Positions 16,911 to 30,429 of a DNA stretch of 64,000 nucleotides are shown piece after piece; positions within the stretch are counted from its first letter, which is position 1, and each line of letters starts with the position of its first letter. Position numbers and translations under genes: made by a program. The notes beneath the pieces were generated by a model. It was not told the DNA's origin, searched no databases, and saw only the letters and a program-made list of their open reading frames with translations. Source of the stretch: Nonomuraea glycinis. Lineage in GTDB: Bacteria > Actinomycetota > Actinomycetes > Streptosporangiales > Streptosporangiaceae. Where the stretch lies: contig NZ_BMNK01000006.1 of assembly GCF_014646515.1 (NCBI RefSeq), positions 124,001 to 188,000 on the forward strand. Direction: 5' to 3'.

Positions 16911-18443
16911 TCAGGTGGTGGTGGTGAGGGCGTGGACGGTGGTGGTGACCTGGGTGGGGAGGGCGGCCAGGCGGTGGAGGGGGGCTTCCAGGGGGGTGAG
17001 GTCCTCGGCCCAGGGGGCCGCCTGGCGGATGAGGGTGCGGGCCTCGTTCTTGGTGAGGGTGGAGCCCTGGGCGCGAGCCAGGGAGATGAGGGCCTCGCGC
17101 CAGGTGTTGGCGAGTTTGGCGTGGCCGTGGTCGAGGATGCGGCGCAGCACCTGCTCCTCGGGGGCGGTCGGCTGGGGGCGGCGGGTGGCGCGCAGGACGG
17201 TGCCGTCGGTGACGCAGTCGTAGACCGAGGCCAGGACGGCGGGGAGCCGGGCGGGCGGCTCAGCCAGGTGGAGGTGGACGTGGCCGGCGCGGGTGGCGAG
17301 CAGGAGGCGGGGGATGGCGCTCTCCAGGCCGGCGGGCACGGCGATGGCCACGCTGTCGAGGGTGGCCGCGTAGGGCTTGGCCAGCCAGGTGGTGAGCTTG
17401 GCCCTGGGCTGGGGGAGGGGCTTGGGCCAGTCGCCGACCAGGAGGTCGGCCGTGGTGTCGGCGGGCTCGGCGCCGGGCCGGGCGGACTCGATCGACTGGG
17501 GGCCCTGGGTGTAGATGGCGGTGACGGCGCGGTCGAGGCGGGCGGCCGCGGCGGGGCGGGTTCTGGTGGTGGGGCGGAGGAGGTAGAGGTCGGCGGCGGA
17601 CCCGATGGCCTCTGCACCAAAATATCGGTTGAAATCGGGATATATGGCGTCAAAAGTTAGGTTCAGTGCCGACAGGGAGTTCTGCACCTTGAGCGCCAGC
17701 GCCGGGGTGCGCTCACTCGCGCCGTAGGCGAGCAGGATCCGGCCGTCGTCCTTCAGGCCCTCGATCGCGCGGGCGGTGAACAGGCTGATGCCCTCAGGGG
17801 TGTACGGCGGGTCGGTGAGGGCCAGGTCGTGGTCGTGGGCCGACGGGGGCAGGGTGAGGCGCAGGTCCGCCCAGCGGGTGCGTACGCCCAGATCCTGCTC
17901 GTCGATGTAGGCCAGGATGCGCTCGTCGACGTCGACCACCGTGACGTCCGTCTCCGGGTGGACGAGTTTGACCGCGAGCGAGGTGAGGTCGTGGTCGCCC
18001 ACGCAGAGCAGCCGGGCGCCCGGCAGCCAGAAGCGGGCGCCGAGCAGCAGGGCCCGGCGCAGGACGGTGTCGGGGGTGGCCGCGACGTGGTCCAGCGTGT
18101 GGCGGGCGCGCGGCGCCTTGGCGATGAGCTCGCGCAGGCGCTCCAGCGCCGGCCCGTAGTGCGGCAGGAGGTGGGCGACGGGGTCCTCGGGCGCCGGGGC
18201 GACGGCCAGCAGGTCCTGGTAGTCGGGGGAGTGCTCCGGTGCTACCCGGAACCGGTCGCCGGAGCGCTCCAGGCGCAACTCCCGCAACAGCTCCTCGATC
18301 GTGCGCCTGGACGTGGCGCTCTGCCTGACCAGGTCGGCCAGGGTCCACCACTGGCCGTCGCAGAGGAGGGTCAGCGCGTGCCTGAGCCTCCTGCTGTCCA
18401 CCCCGGCCGCAGCCAGCAGGCGCTCCACCCCGTCACGCTCCAT
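16911..18443 (-). CDS. Bis-aminopropyl spermidine synthase-like (BpsA-type) aminopropyltransferase
   Basis: The 510-residue protein has an N-terminal winged-helix-like segment (about 1-75), then a Rossmann aminopropyl/methyltransferase core with LDHVAATPDTVLRRALLLG, LLCVGDHDLTSLA, VTVVDVDERIL, the DPPYTPEGISLF motif and LAYGASERTP. This matches the archaeal/thermophile BpsA family making N4-branched polyamines. About 170 extra C-terminal residues (from 335) of unknown role make it longer than BpsA. The ATG at 18443 is preceded by TAGGGT with 6 nt between, suggesting leaderless transcription. A run of codons rare for this genome lies at 17606-17663. Substrate not certain. Confidence 0.72.
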   Translation of the reverse strand: MERDGVERLLAAAGVDSRRLRHALTLLCDGQWWTLADLVRQSATSRRTIEELLRELRLERSGDRFRVAPEHSPDYQDLLAVAPAPEDPVAHLLPHYGPALERLRELIAKAPRARHTLDHVAATPDTVLRRALLLGARFWLPGARLLCVGDHDLTSLAVKLVHPETDVTVVDVDERILAYIDEQDLGVRTRWADLRLTLPPSAHDHDLALTDPPYTPEGISLFTARAIEGLKDDGRILLAYGASERTPALALKVQNSLSALNLTFDAIYPDFNRYFGAEAIGSAADLYLLRPTTRTRPAAAARLDRAVTAIYTQGPQSIESARPGAEPADTTADLLVGDWPKPLPQPRAKLTTWLAKPYAATLDSVAIAVPAGLESAIPRLLLATRAGHVHLHLAEPPARLPAVLASVYDCVTDGTVLRATRRPQPTAPEEQVLRRILDHGHAKLANTWREALISLARAQGSTLTKNEARTLIRQAAPWAEDLTPLEAPLHRLAALPTQVTTTVHALTTTT

Positions 18444-18640
18444 GGACCAACCCTATCGAGCGGCTCAGCGCCCAGAAGCAGAGCAGGATGTCCGGGAATC
18501 GGGTGAATGTTCGCCATGTGGGCGCGGTGGGCACCATTCTGGCAGCGTGCGGTAACCTCTATCCACGATAAGCAGCAGGGCCAACGTCGTCCCCGCCTGT
18601 TCACGCAGTTCAGACAGACGAAGACGACGGGAGGGATTCA

Positions 18641-23146
<4,506 letters not shown>

Positions 23147-23160
23147 GGGAGGCGTAACCG

Positions 23161-24639
23161 ATGGCTGACCCCAAGGGTTTTCTCACGCACGACCGGGAGC
23201 TGCCGGCGCGCCGCCCCGTCGACGTCCGCATCAGTGACTGGCAGGAGGTCTATCAGGACTTCCCGCAGGAGAAGCTGACCAAGCAGGCGGCCCGCTGCAT
23301 GGACTGCGGCATCCCGTTCTGCCACAACGGCTGCCCGCTGGGCAACCTCATCCCCGAGTGGAACGACCTGGTCCACCGGACCGACTGGCGGGAGGCGATC
23401 GAGCGGCTGCACGCCACGAACAACTTCCCGGAGTTCACCGGCAGGCTCTGCCCGGCTCCGTGCGAGGCGGCGTGCGTGCTCGGCATCAACTCCGACCCGG
23501 TGGCGATCAAGCGGGTCGAGGTCGAGATCATCGACCGGGCGTTCGCCGAGGGCTGGGTGACGCCGCAGCCCGCGGCCCGCAGGACGGGCAAGCGGGTCGC
23601 GGTGGTCGGCTCCGGCCCCGCCGGGCTGGCCGCCGCCCAGCAGCTCACCCGGGCGGGCCACGACGTGGTGGTGTTCGAGCGGGCCGACCGTATCGGCGGG
23701 CTGCTCCGGTACGGCATCCCCGAGTTCAAGATGGAGAAGCGGCACATCGAGCGCCGCCTGGAGCAGATGCGGGCCGAGGGCACCGAGTTCCGCACCGGCG
23801 TGAACGTCGGCGTCGACGTCACGGCCGCCGAGCTGCGCGCCGAGTTCGACGCCGTGGTGCTGTCGGGTGGCGCCACCGCCTGGCGTGACCTGCCGGTGCC
23901 GGGCCGCGACCTCAAGGGCGTCTACCAGGCGATGGAGTATCTCCCCCTGTCCAACAAGGTGCAGGAGGGCGATTACGCCGCCCCGCCGGTGTCCGCCGAG
24001 GGCAAGCACGTCGTGGTGATCGGCGGCGGTGACACCGGGGCCGACTGCATCGGCACCGCGATCCGGCAGGGCGCGGCCTCCGTCACCCAGCTGGAGATCA
24101 TGCCGCAGCCGCCGGCCACCAGGTCGGCGAACCAGCCGTGGCCCACCTTCCCCATCCTGTTCAAGATGGAGAGCGCGCACGAGGAGCTCGCCGAGGGCGG
24201 CGGGGAGCGCGTCTACGCGGTCTCCACCACCGAGTTCGCCGGCGACGCCGACGGCAACCTCCGGGCGCTGCGCCTGGTCGAGGTCGACGGCCCGCAGAAC
24301 GGGTTCAAGCCGATCCCCGGCAGCGAGCGGGAGATCCCCGCCGAGCTGGTCACCCTCGCCATGGGCTTCCTCGGCCCGGAGAAGGGCCCGCTGCTGCACG
24401 ACCTGGCGGTGCTCGCGGGCGACGGGTTCTACGACGCGCGGGGCAACGTCTCGCGGGACAAGACGTACATGTCCAAGGTCGACGGCGTGTTCGTGGCCGG
24501 CGACATGGGGCGCGGGCAGTCGCTGATCGTGTGGGCCATCGCCGAGGGCCGCGCCGCCGCCAGTGGCGTCGACCGGTTCCTGACCGGCGAGACGGCGCTG
24601 CCGTACCCGATCCTGCCGACGGCGCGTCCGCTGGTGTAG
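23161..24639 (+). CDS. gltD: Glutamate synthase small subunit
   Basis: GltD passes electrons from NAD(P)H to GltB. The 492-residue protein has two N-terminal cysteine clusters (CMDCGIPFCHNGCP and CPAPCEAAC) for 4Fe-4S centres, an FAD-binding GSGPAGLAAAQQL motif and an NAD(P)H-binding VIGGGDTGADC motif, plus GDMGRGQSLIVWAIAEGR. GGGAGG precedes the ATG. Co-transcribed with gltB; an intrinsic terminator follows. Confidence 0.96.
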   Translation: MADPKGFLTHDRELPARRPVDVRISDWQEVYQDFPQEKLTKQAARCMDCGIPFCHNGCPLGNLIPEWNDLVHRTDWREAIERLHATNNFPEFTGRLCPAPCEAACVLGINSDPVAIKRVEVEIIDRAFAEGWVTPQPAARRTGKRVAVVGSGPAGLAAAQQLTRAGHDVVVFERADRIGGLLRYGIPEFKMEKRHIERRLEQMRAEGTEFRTGVNVGVDVTAAELRAEFDAVVLSGGATAWRDLPVPGRDLKGVYQAMEYLPLSNKVQEGDYAAPPVSAEGKHVVVIGGGDTGADCIGTAIRQGAASVTQLEIMPQPPATRSANQPWPTFPILFKMESAHEELAEGGGERVYAVSTTEFAGDADGNLRALRLVEVDGPQNGFKPIPGSEREIPAELVTLAMGFLGPEKGPLLHDLAVLAGDGFYDARGNVSRDKTYMSKVDGVFVAGDMGRGQSLIVWAIAEGRAAASGVDRFLTGETALPYPILPTARPLV

Positions 24640-24652
24640 CGACGTGTGAGAG

Positions 24653-24684
24653 CGCCCGCCCCCTCAAGGGCGGGCGTTTTCCTG
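24653..24684 (+). terminator. Intrinsic terminator after gltBD
   Basis: A 9-bp GC stem (CGCCCGCCC at 24653-24661, GGGCGGGCG at 24668-24676) with a 6-nt loop is followed by TTTT, 13 nt after the gltD stop. Confidence 0.85.
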
Positions 24685-24801
24685 CTTTCTGTACGTTCCG
24701 CGCGCGGGGCCAGGCATGCCGAAGCGGGCGGGCGAAGTTGCATCACCTGATGACTGCCGGGAAGATGCAGTTTCAAGGGGAATGCGGCTAATGGGGGAAG
24801 A

Positions 24802-26421
24802 ATGCGGCGAATTGTCTCTTGCCTCGCGGCCGTGACCATGGCGGCCTCGCTCACCGCCTGCGCGGCCGTCAGCGCCCGGCAGGCCGTCGTCCAGGCGGAT
24901 TACCTGGTCTTCTACGCCGACGGCCGGCAGGCCCACGCGCTCGACGTCATCAAGGGCGCGGGGGGCAGCACCGTCCGCGCCGAGTCCAAGCTCGGCTACG
25001 TCGTGGCCCGCGGCGGAGCGACGTTCGCCGAGGTCATCGGCGCCGACCCGGCGATCGTCGGCGTCTCCGCCGACCGCCGGATCGGCTACGCCTCCGCCGC
25101 CGCGCGCGCCCTGCCCGACGCCGCCGCCCTCACCAGGAGCACCAAGAGCGACCCGCTCTCCGGTCGCCAGTGGGACATGAAGATGATCGGCGCCGACCGC
25201 GCGCACGCCAAGGAGCCCGGCAGCCGCAAGGTCCTCGTCGGCGTCATCGACACCGGCATCGACGGCAAGCACCCCGACATCGCCCCGAACTTCAACCGTG
25301 AGCTCAGCCGTAACTTCGTCACCGACAGGCCCAAGGACGAGAAGGGCGAGACTCTCGACGGGCCGTGCGAGGCCGCCGACTGCAAGGACGCGGTCGACCA
25401 GGACGACGACGGCCACGGCACGCACGTCGCCAGCACCATCGCCTCCCCGATCAACGGCATCGGCGTCGTCGGCGTGGCGCCGAACGTGCAACTCGTCAAC
25501 ATCCGAGCCGGTCAGGACTCCGGCTTCTTCTTCCTCAAGGCCAGCCTCGACGCCCTCACCTACGCCGCCGACATCGGCGTCGACGTGGTCAACATGAGCT
25601 ACTACGTCGACCCGTGGCTGTTCAACTGCCGGGCCAACCCCTCCGACAGCGCCAAGGAGCGGCTGGAGCAGCGGGCCGTCATCACCGGCATGCAGCGCGC
25701 TCTCGACTACGCCCGCAAGAAGGGCGTCACCCTCATCTCCGCCCTCGGCAACGGCGCCTCCGACCTCGGCAAGCCCAAGGTCGACGAGGCCAGCCCCGGC
25801 TACCCTCGCGGCGGGGAGCGGATCCGCAAGGTCGACAACTCCTGCCTCAACGTGCCCGCCGAGTCCGTCGGCGTCATCTCGATCTCCTCCGTCGGACCCT
25901 CCGGCCGCAAGGCGATCTACAGCGACTACGGCCTCGAGCAGACCGACCTGTCCGCGCCCGGCGGTGACGCCCTGGACGGCAAGGCCGCCTCACCCGCCCG
26001 CTCGATCCTGGCCGCCGCCCCCGAGGCCGTGCTGCGCGCCAAGGGCCGGATCGACAAGTCCGGCAGGCCCAAGACCGGCGACGTCCTGCGCGACTGCACC
26101 CGCAGCCCCTGCTCCTACTACCAGTATCTCGACGGCACCTCCATGGCCGCCCCGCACGCCACCGGCGTCGCCGCCATCCTGATCAGCCGCTTCGGCAAGC
26201 CCGCCAAGTCCGGCAAGGGCGGCCTCACCCTCCCGGCGGCCAAGGTCGAGGACTATCTCTACCGGACCGCCACGGCCAAACCCTGCCCGTCGCCGCGCGC
26301 GTACGCATACGATCTCCTGGGCGACAAGGAGATCCACGTCTGCAAGGGCGACAAGAAGAAGAACGGCTTCTTCGGCCGGGGCGTCGTCAACGCGTACCAG
26401 GCGGCCACCTTCGAGCCGTGA
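24802..26421 (+). CDS. Subtilisin-like (S8) lipoprotein protease
   Basis: The 539-residue protein has a lipoprotein signal peptide ending SLTAC (Cys20), a short inhibitor-I9-like prodomain (about 25-95) and a peptidase S8 domain with catalytic Asp in VIDTGIDG (D150), His in GHGTHVA (H205) and Ser in GTSMAAPHA (S447). It should be anchored to the outer face of the membrane. Its Cys pairs (for example CEAADCKD and CTRSPC) suggest disulfides. SD GGGGGAAG lies just before ATG 24802. Substrate unknown. Confidence 0.92.
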   Translation: MRRIVSCLAAVTMAASLTACAAVSARQAVVQADYLVFYADGRQAHALDVIKGAGGSTVRAESKLGYVVARGGATFAEVIGADPAIVGVSADRRIGYASAAARALPDAAALTRSTKSDPLSGRQWDMKMIGADRAHAKEPGSRKVLVGVIDTGIDGKHPDIAPNFNRELSRNFVTDRPKDEKGETLDGPCEAADCKDAVDQDDDGHGTHVASTIASPINGIGVVGVAPNVQLVNIRAGQDSGFFFLKASLDALTYAADIGVDVVNMSYYVDPWLFNCRANPSDSAKERLEQRAVITGMQRALDYARKKGVTLISALGNGASDLGKPKVDEASPGYPRGGERIRKVDNSCLNVPAESVGVISISSVGPSGRKAIYSDYGLEQTDLSAPGGDALDGKAASPARSILAAAPEAVLRAKGRIDKSGRPKTGDVLRDCTRSPCSYYQYLDGTSMAAPHATGVAAILISRFGKPAKSGKGGLTLPAAKVEDYLYRTATAKPCPSPRAYAYDLLGDKEIHVCKGDKKKNGFFGRGVVNAYQAATFEP

Positions 26422-26557
26422 CCGGCCGGCGTCCTGCGGAGCAATACCCGAACTTGGCTCGCCCGGCAGCCGCCGTTGCCGTGCTGTTGTCCTGTCTCGG
26501 GTACGTTCTGCGTCGTCAATGACTGCCAAGTGGTCTGTACCAATTAAGGTAGGACTC

Positions 26558-27988
26558 GTGACTCGTCGCGCGAAAATCGTCTGCACTCTAGGTCCAGCCA
26601 CGTCCTCTCCTGAACGCCTGCGCGAGCTCATCGCCGCGGGCATGGACGTAGCACGGTTCAACCTCAGTCATGGTGATCATGACCTGCATCGTGAGGTCTA
26701 TGACCGGGTCAGGGAGGTGGCGGCCGACCTGGGCCGTGGCGTAGGTGTGCTCGCGGACCTGCAAGGCCCCAAGATCCGCGTCGGCAGGTTCGAGGAGGGC
26801 CCGGTCAGGCTCGGTTTCGGGGACATCTTCACCATCACCGCCGAGGACGTCCCGGGTGACCGCGAGCAGGTCTCCACCACCTACAAGGGACTGCCGGGCG
26901 ACGTGCGCCCCGGCGACACCATCCTGGTCGACGACGGACGCCTCGTCCTGGAGGCCACCCGGATCGACGGCGACCGGGTCGTCACCCGCGTCGTCATCGG
27001 CGGCATGATCTCCGACAACAAGGGCCTCAACCTGCCCGGCATCAACGTCAGCGCGCCCGCGCTCACCGACAAGGACGAGGCCGACCTGCGCTGGGCGCTG
27101 CGCATCGGCTGCGACATGATCGCCCTGTCGTTCGTCCGCCGCCCCTCCGACGCCGACGTGGTGCGCAACATCATGGAGCAGGAGGGCGTGCGGCTGCCGC
27201 TGCTCGCCAAGATCGAGAAGCCGCAGGCCGTCGAGCGGCTGCCGGAGATCATCGAAGCCTTCGACGGCATCATGGTCGCCCGCGGCGACCTCGGCGTCGA
27301 GCTGCCCCTGGAGCAGGTCCCGATCGTTCAGCGGCGCATCATCGAGCTGTGCCGGGAGAAGGCTCGCCCGGTCATCGTCGCCACCCAGATGCTCGACTCG
27401 ATGATGAGCGCCCCCCGGCCCACCCGCGCCGAGGCCTCCGACGTCGCCTACGCCGTGATGGACGGCGCCGACGCCGTCATGCTGTCCGGCGAGACCTCGG
27501 TCGGCAACTATCCGATCGAGTCGGTGTCCACCATGGACCGCATCTCCTGCGCCGCGGAGAAGGCCTACCTCCAGGCCACCCACCACCTGGAGCGGATGCC
27601 GGAGACCACCGGTGGCGCCATCGCCAGGGCCGCCGCCGAGGTCGGCGCCATCGTCGGGGCCAAGGCCCTGGTGGCGTTCACCATGTCCGGCGAGACCGCC
27701 CGCCGCCTGGCCCGCTACCGCTCGCCGATCCCGCTGCTGGCCTTCACGTCCTCCCCGCACGTACGCGGCCAGCTGTCGCTGACCTGGGGGGTGGAGACGT
27801 TCCAGGTGCCGTTCGTGCACCACACCGACGACATGGTCAGGCAGGTGGAGGCGTCGCTGCTGTCCCTGGGCCGGCTGGAGAAGGGCGACAAGGTGGTCAT
27901 CGTGGCCGGCTCGCCTCCCGGCAGCCATGGCTCCACCAACGCGCTGCGCGTGCACACCATCGGCTCCGCGGTGTCCCACGCGAACTGA
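26558..27988 (+). CDS. pyk: Pyruvate kinase
   Basis: Pyruvate kinase makes pyruvate and ATP from PEP and ADP. The 476-residue protein carries RRAKIVCTLGPATSS, VARFNLSHG, the active-site LLAKIEKPQAVE with the catalytic Lys, MVARGDLGVELP with the metal-binding acid, ATQMLDSM and the C-terminal allosteric domain. GTG 26558 is chosen over the upstream ATG because it gives the standard N-terminus and has AAGGTAGGA just before it. Position after gltBD is common in actinobacteria. Confidence 0.96.
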   Translation: MTRRAKIVCTLGPATSSPERLRELIAAGMDVARFNLSHGDHDLHREVYDRVREVAADLGRGVGVLADLQGPKIRVGRFEEGPVRLGFGDIFTITAEDVPGDREQVSTTYKGLPGDVRPGDTILVDDGRLVLEATRIDGDRVVTRVVIGGMISDNKGLNLPGINVSAPALTDKDEADLRWALRIGCDMIALSFVRRPSDADVVRNIMEQEGVRLPLLAKIEKPQAVERLPEIIEAFDGIMVARGDLGVELPLEQVPIVQRRIIELCREKARPVIVATQMLDSMMSAPRPTRAEASDVAYAVMDGADAVMLSGETSVGNYPIESVSTMDRISCAAEKAYLQATHHLERMPETTGGAIARAAAEVGAIVGAKALVAFTMSGETARRLARYRSPIPLLAFTSSPHVRGQLSLTWGVETFQVPFVHHTDDMVRQVEASLLSLGRLEKGDKVVIVAGSPPGSHGSTNALRVHTIGSAVSHAN

Positions 27989-28002
27989 CCGTAGAGGGTC
28001 GA

Positions 28003-28030
28003 AAGGGCCGCACCGGTCGGTGCGGCCCTT
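28003..28030. terminator. Hairpin between convergent pyk and dapD
   Basis: A perfect 12-bp stem (AAGGGCCGCACC and complement) with a GGTC loop lies at 28003-28030 between the stops of pyk and dapD. It can form on either strand; there is no long T-tract. Confidence 0.8.
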
Positions 28031-28048
28031 CGCGTTCAGCCGCCCAGG

Positions 28049-29017
28049 TCAGTTGGCGTGCAGGTCGGCGTTGAGCTTGACGCCGCCGCCGGTGCGGGGG
28101 ACGGCCTCGACCGCGCCGGTCTGGGAGTTGCGGCGCAGCAGGATCCCGCTCGTGCCCGACAGCCGCTCGGCCTTGACCACGTCGCCGCCGGGCAGGGCCA
28201 CCTTGGTGCCGGCCGTGACGTAGAGCCCGGCCTCCACCACGCAGTCGTCGCCCAGGCTGATCCCGATGCCGGCGTTGGCGCCCAGCAGGCAGCGCTCGCC
28301 GATGGAGATGACCTGCGTGCCGCCGCCCGACAGCGTGCCCATGATCGAGGCGCCGCCGCCCACGTCGGAGCCCTCGCCGACGATCACGCCGGCCGAGATC
28401 CTGCCCTCCACCATGGACGCGCCGAGCGTTCCGGCGTTGTAGTTGACGAAGCCCTCGTGCATGACCGTGGTGCCGGCGGCCAGGTGGGCGCCCAGGCGCA
28501 CCCGGTCGGCGTCGGCGATGCGCACGCCCGTGGGCAGCACGTAGTCGACCATCCGCGGGAACTTGTCCACGCCGTAGACCGCGACCGCGCCCTTGGCGCT
28601 CAGTCGCAGCCGCAGCCGGGTCTGCTCGAACTCCTCGACGGGGCACGGCCCGTGGCTGGTCCACACGACGTTGGCGAGCTTGCCGAAGACGCCGTCGAGG
28701 TTGAGCCCGTGCGGCCGCACCAGGCGGCTGGACAGCAGGTGCAGCCGCAGGTAGACGTCGTGCGCGTCGAGCGGCGCCTCGGAGAGCTTGGCGATGCCGG
28801 TGCGGACCGCCACCACCTCGACGCCCCTGGCCGGGTCGGGGCCGACCAGGGAGGCCAGCTCCCCGGCCTCCTCGGCGGCGAGCCGCTCGGTGCCCGCGAG
28901 GGGAGGATCGCCCAGCTCAGGCGCGGGGAACCAGGTGTCGAGGACGGTGCCGTCGGCGGCTATGGTGGCGAGCCCGACGCCGTAGGCGCCGGTCACGGTG
29001 GGATCGATAGCAGTCAC
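28049..29017 (-). CDS. dapD: Tetrahydrodipicolinate N-succinyltransferase
   Basis: DapD succinylates tetrahydrodipicolinate in lysine/diaminopimelate synthesis. The 322-residue protein shows GLATIAADGTVLDTWFPAPELG, the conserved HEGFVNYNAGTLG, GGGASIMGTLSGGG and GERCLLGANAGIGISLGDDC, with hexapeptide repeats of the left-handed beta-helix. GTG at 29017 is preferred because an AT-rich TATTTT (29025-29030) sits 7 nt before it, as in leaderless genes; an in-frame ATG at 29044 is an alternative. Confidence 0.93.
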   Translation of the reverse strand: MTAIDPTVTGAYGVGLATIAADGTVLDTWFPAPELGDPPLAGTERLAAEEAGELASLVGPDPARGVEVVAVRTGIAKLSEAPLDAHDVYLRLHLLSSRLVRPHGLNLDGVFGKLANVVWTSHGPCPVEEFEQTRLRLRLSAKGAVAVYGVDKFPRMVDYVLPTGVRIADADRVRLGAHLAAGTTVMHEGFVNYNAGTLGASMVEGRISAGVIVGEGSDVGGGASIMGTLSGGGTQVISIGERCLLGANAGIGISLGDDCVVEAGLYVTAGTKVALPGGDVVKAERLSGTSGILLRRNSQTGAVEAVPRTGGGVKLNADLHAN

Positions 29018-29060
29018 GTACCTCAAAATACCGTGATCCGCCATCCGGCGTCCGGCCCGG

Positions 29061-29480
29061 TCACAGCGCCCCGAGGTCGGCCGACAGCCACCGCTGCGGC
29101 AGCACCCGGAACGTCACCAGCGTATGGAGATCGGAGCCTTCCACGTATCCCGGCACGGCCTCCGGCGGCAGGTAGCGGGCGGCGATCCGGGTGAGGTGCT
29201 CCAGCGTGGTGGGGCCGGAGCCGACCACCGGCCCCTCTATCGACACGTAGCGATAGGTCGGGCTCGTCCGCTGGACCAGCACGGTCAGCCGGCCCGCCTT
29301 GGCGATCAGGGCGGCCTTGCGGGACTCCACGCCGGTCAGGAAGAGCACCTCGCCGCCCGGCTCGTAGTCGTACCAGACGGGCACGCTCAGCGGCCCCCGG
29401 CCGGGGCCCGCGTCCACGGCCAGCCCGGCGATGTGCGGCTCGGCCAGGAACTTCGTCCGCTCCTGCTCGTTCAACCCCAT
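29061..29480 (-). CDS. PPOX-class flavin/F420-dependent oxidoreductase
   Basis: This 139-residue split-beta-barrel protein belongs to the pyridoxamine-phosphate-oxidase-like fold. Visible features are IAGLAVDAGPGRGPLSVPVWYDYEPGGE, SRKAALIAKAGRLTVLVQ and YRYVSIEGPV, typical of actinobacterial F420- or flavin-binding members. ATG 29480 has GGAGGT 7 nt upstream; a longer frame reaches 29522. Substrate and cofactor are inferred only from the fold. dapD follows on the same strand after 43 bp. Confidence 0.8.
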   Translation of the reverse strand: MGLNEQERTKFLAEPHIAGLAVDAGPGRGPLSVPVWYDYEPGGEVLFLTGVESRKAALIAKAGRLTVLVQRTSPTYRYVSIEGPVVGSGPTTLEHLTRIAARYLPPEAVPGYVEGSDLHTLVTFRVLPQRWLSADLGAL

Positions 29481-29655
29481 CACGCCCACCTCCGATGATC
29501 GCAACCTCATCGTGTACATCACCGAAGATGGACCGGCTACTCCACCTCAGGACCGTGCGGAGCGTGGCTTGCGCGTTCTTCGCCTTGTCATGACGCGGCG
29601 CGTACCTGCGGCCCCGGCCGCGGCACGGAGGCATGGGTGAAGGTGTCAGTGAAGG

Positions 29656-29739
29656 TGCCGGAAGCGGGACTCGAACCCGCACGCCCTTTCGAGCAGACGC
29701 TTTTGAGGCGTCAGTGTCTGCCTATTCCACCATTCCGGC
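29656..29739 (-). tRNA. tRNA-Leu (anticodon CAA)
   Basis: A complete tRNA fold is readable on the minus strand: acceptor GCCGGAA pairing with TTCCGGC, a D-arm, an anticodon stem with loop CTCAAAA (anticodon CAA, reading UUG), a long variable arm as in class II tRNAs, and the T-loop GGTTCGAGTCC. The discriminator base is A; CCA is not encoded. Confidence 0.93.
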
Positions 29740-29844
29740 TGATTTCCGAACGTGTCCGGAAAGTGCCGTACCTCGCCCCTGGTGTGGACCAGCGGAGGGC
29801 ACCGGCGTGGCTCTAATCTACCGGACATCGGTACTCTTGCGCTC

Positions 29845-30429
29845 GTGAGTACGCAGCGGCGAGTGGTGATCGCGGAAGACGAGGCACTGATCCGCCTCGA
29901 TCTCAAGGAGATGCTTCAGGAAGACGGCTACGTCGTCGTGGGGGAGGCCGGTGATGGCGAGACGGCGATCCGGCTCGCCACGGAGGAGCGGCCCGATCTG
30001 GTCATCCTGGACGTCAAGATGCCGATATTGGACGGCATCTCCGCCGCCGAGCGGATCGTGGCCGAGCGGATCGCGCCGTGCCTGATCCTCACCGCGTTCT
30101 CCCAGCGTGACCTGGTCGAACGGGCCAGGGACGCGGGCGCGATGGCCTACCTGGTCAAGCCGTTCACCAAGGCCGACCTGGTGCCCGCGATCGAGATGGC
30201 GGTGAGCCGGCACGAGGAGATGGTGGCGCTCGCCGCCGAGGTGTCGAGCCTGTCGGAGCGGCTGGAGACGCGCAAGCTGGTCGAGCGGGCCAAGGGGCAG
30301 CTCATGGCCAAGCACGGGTGGAGCGAGCCGCAGGCCTTCCGCTGGATCCAGAAGGCGTCGATGGACCGCCGGCTGAGCATGCGGGAGGTTGCCCAGATCG
30401 TTATGGACGACGCGGCCGAACGCGGCTAG
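29845..30429 (+). CDS. pdtaR: ANTAR-domain response regulator (PdtaR-like)
   Basis: The 194-residue protein has an N-terminal receiver domain (VVIAEDEALIRLDL, phospho-acceptor in LVILDVKMPILDG, conserved Lys in YLVKPFTKADL) and a C-terminal ANTAR RNA-binding domain (ERAKGQLMAKHGWSEPQAFRWIQKASMDRRLSMREVA). It corresponds to mycobacterial Rv1626/PdtaR, which acts by antitermination. Its place upstream of polA fits mycobacterial order. GTG 29845 has TACTCT 7 nt before it and no SD, so leaderless transcription is likely. It converges with the next gene, the two stops sharing CTAG. Confidence 0.9.
   Translation: MSTQRRVVIAEDEALIRLDLKEMLQEDGYVVVGEAGDGETAIRLATEERPDLVILDVKMPILDGISAAERIVAERIAPCLILTAFSQRDLVERARDAGAMAYLVKPFTKADLVPAIEMAVSRHEEMVALAAEVSSLSERLETRKLVERAKGQLMAKHGWSEPQAFRWIQKASMDRRLSMREVAQIVMDDAAERG

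Noticed and set aside
26484..26505. RecA-NDp-like site before pyk (TTGTCCTGT and TACGTT)
   Set aside because: The spacing is 6 instead of 8 nt and the gene has an ordinary SD-based start.
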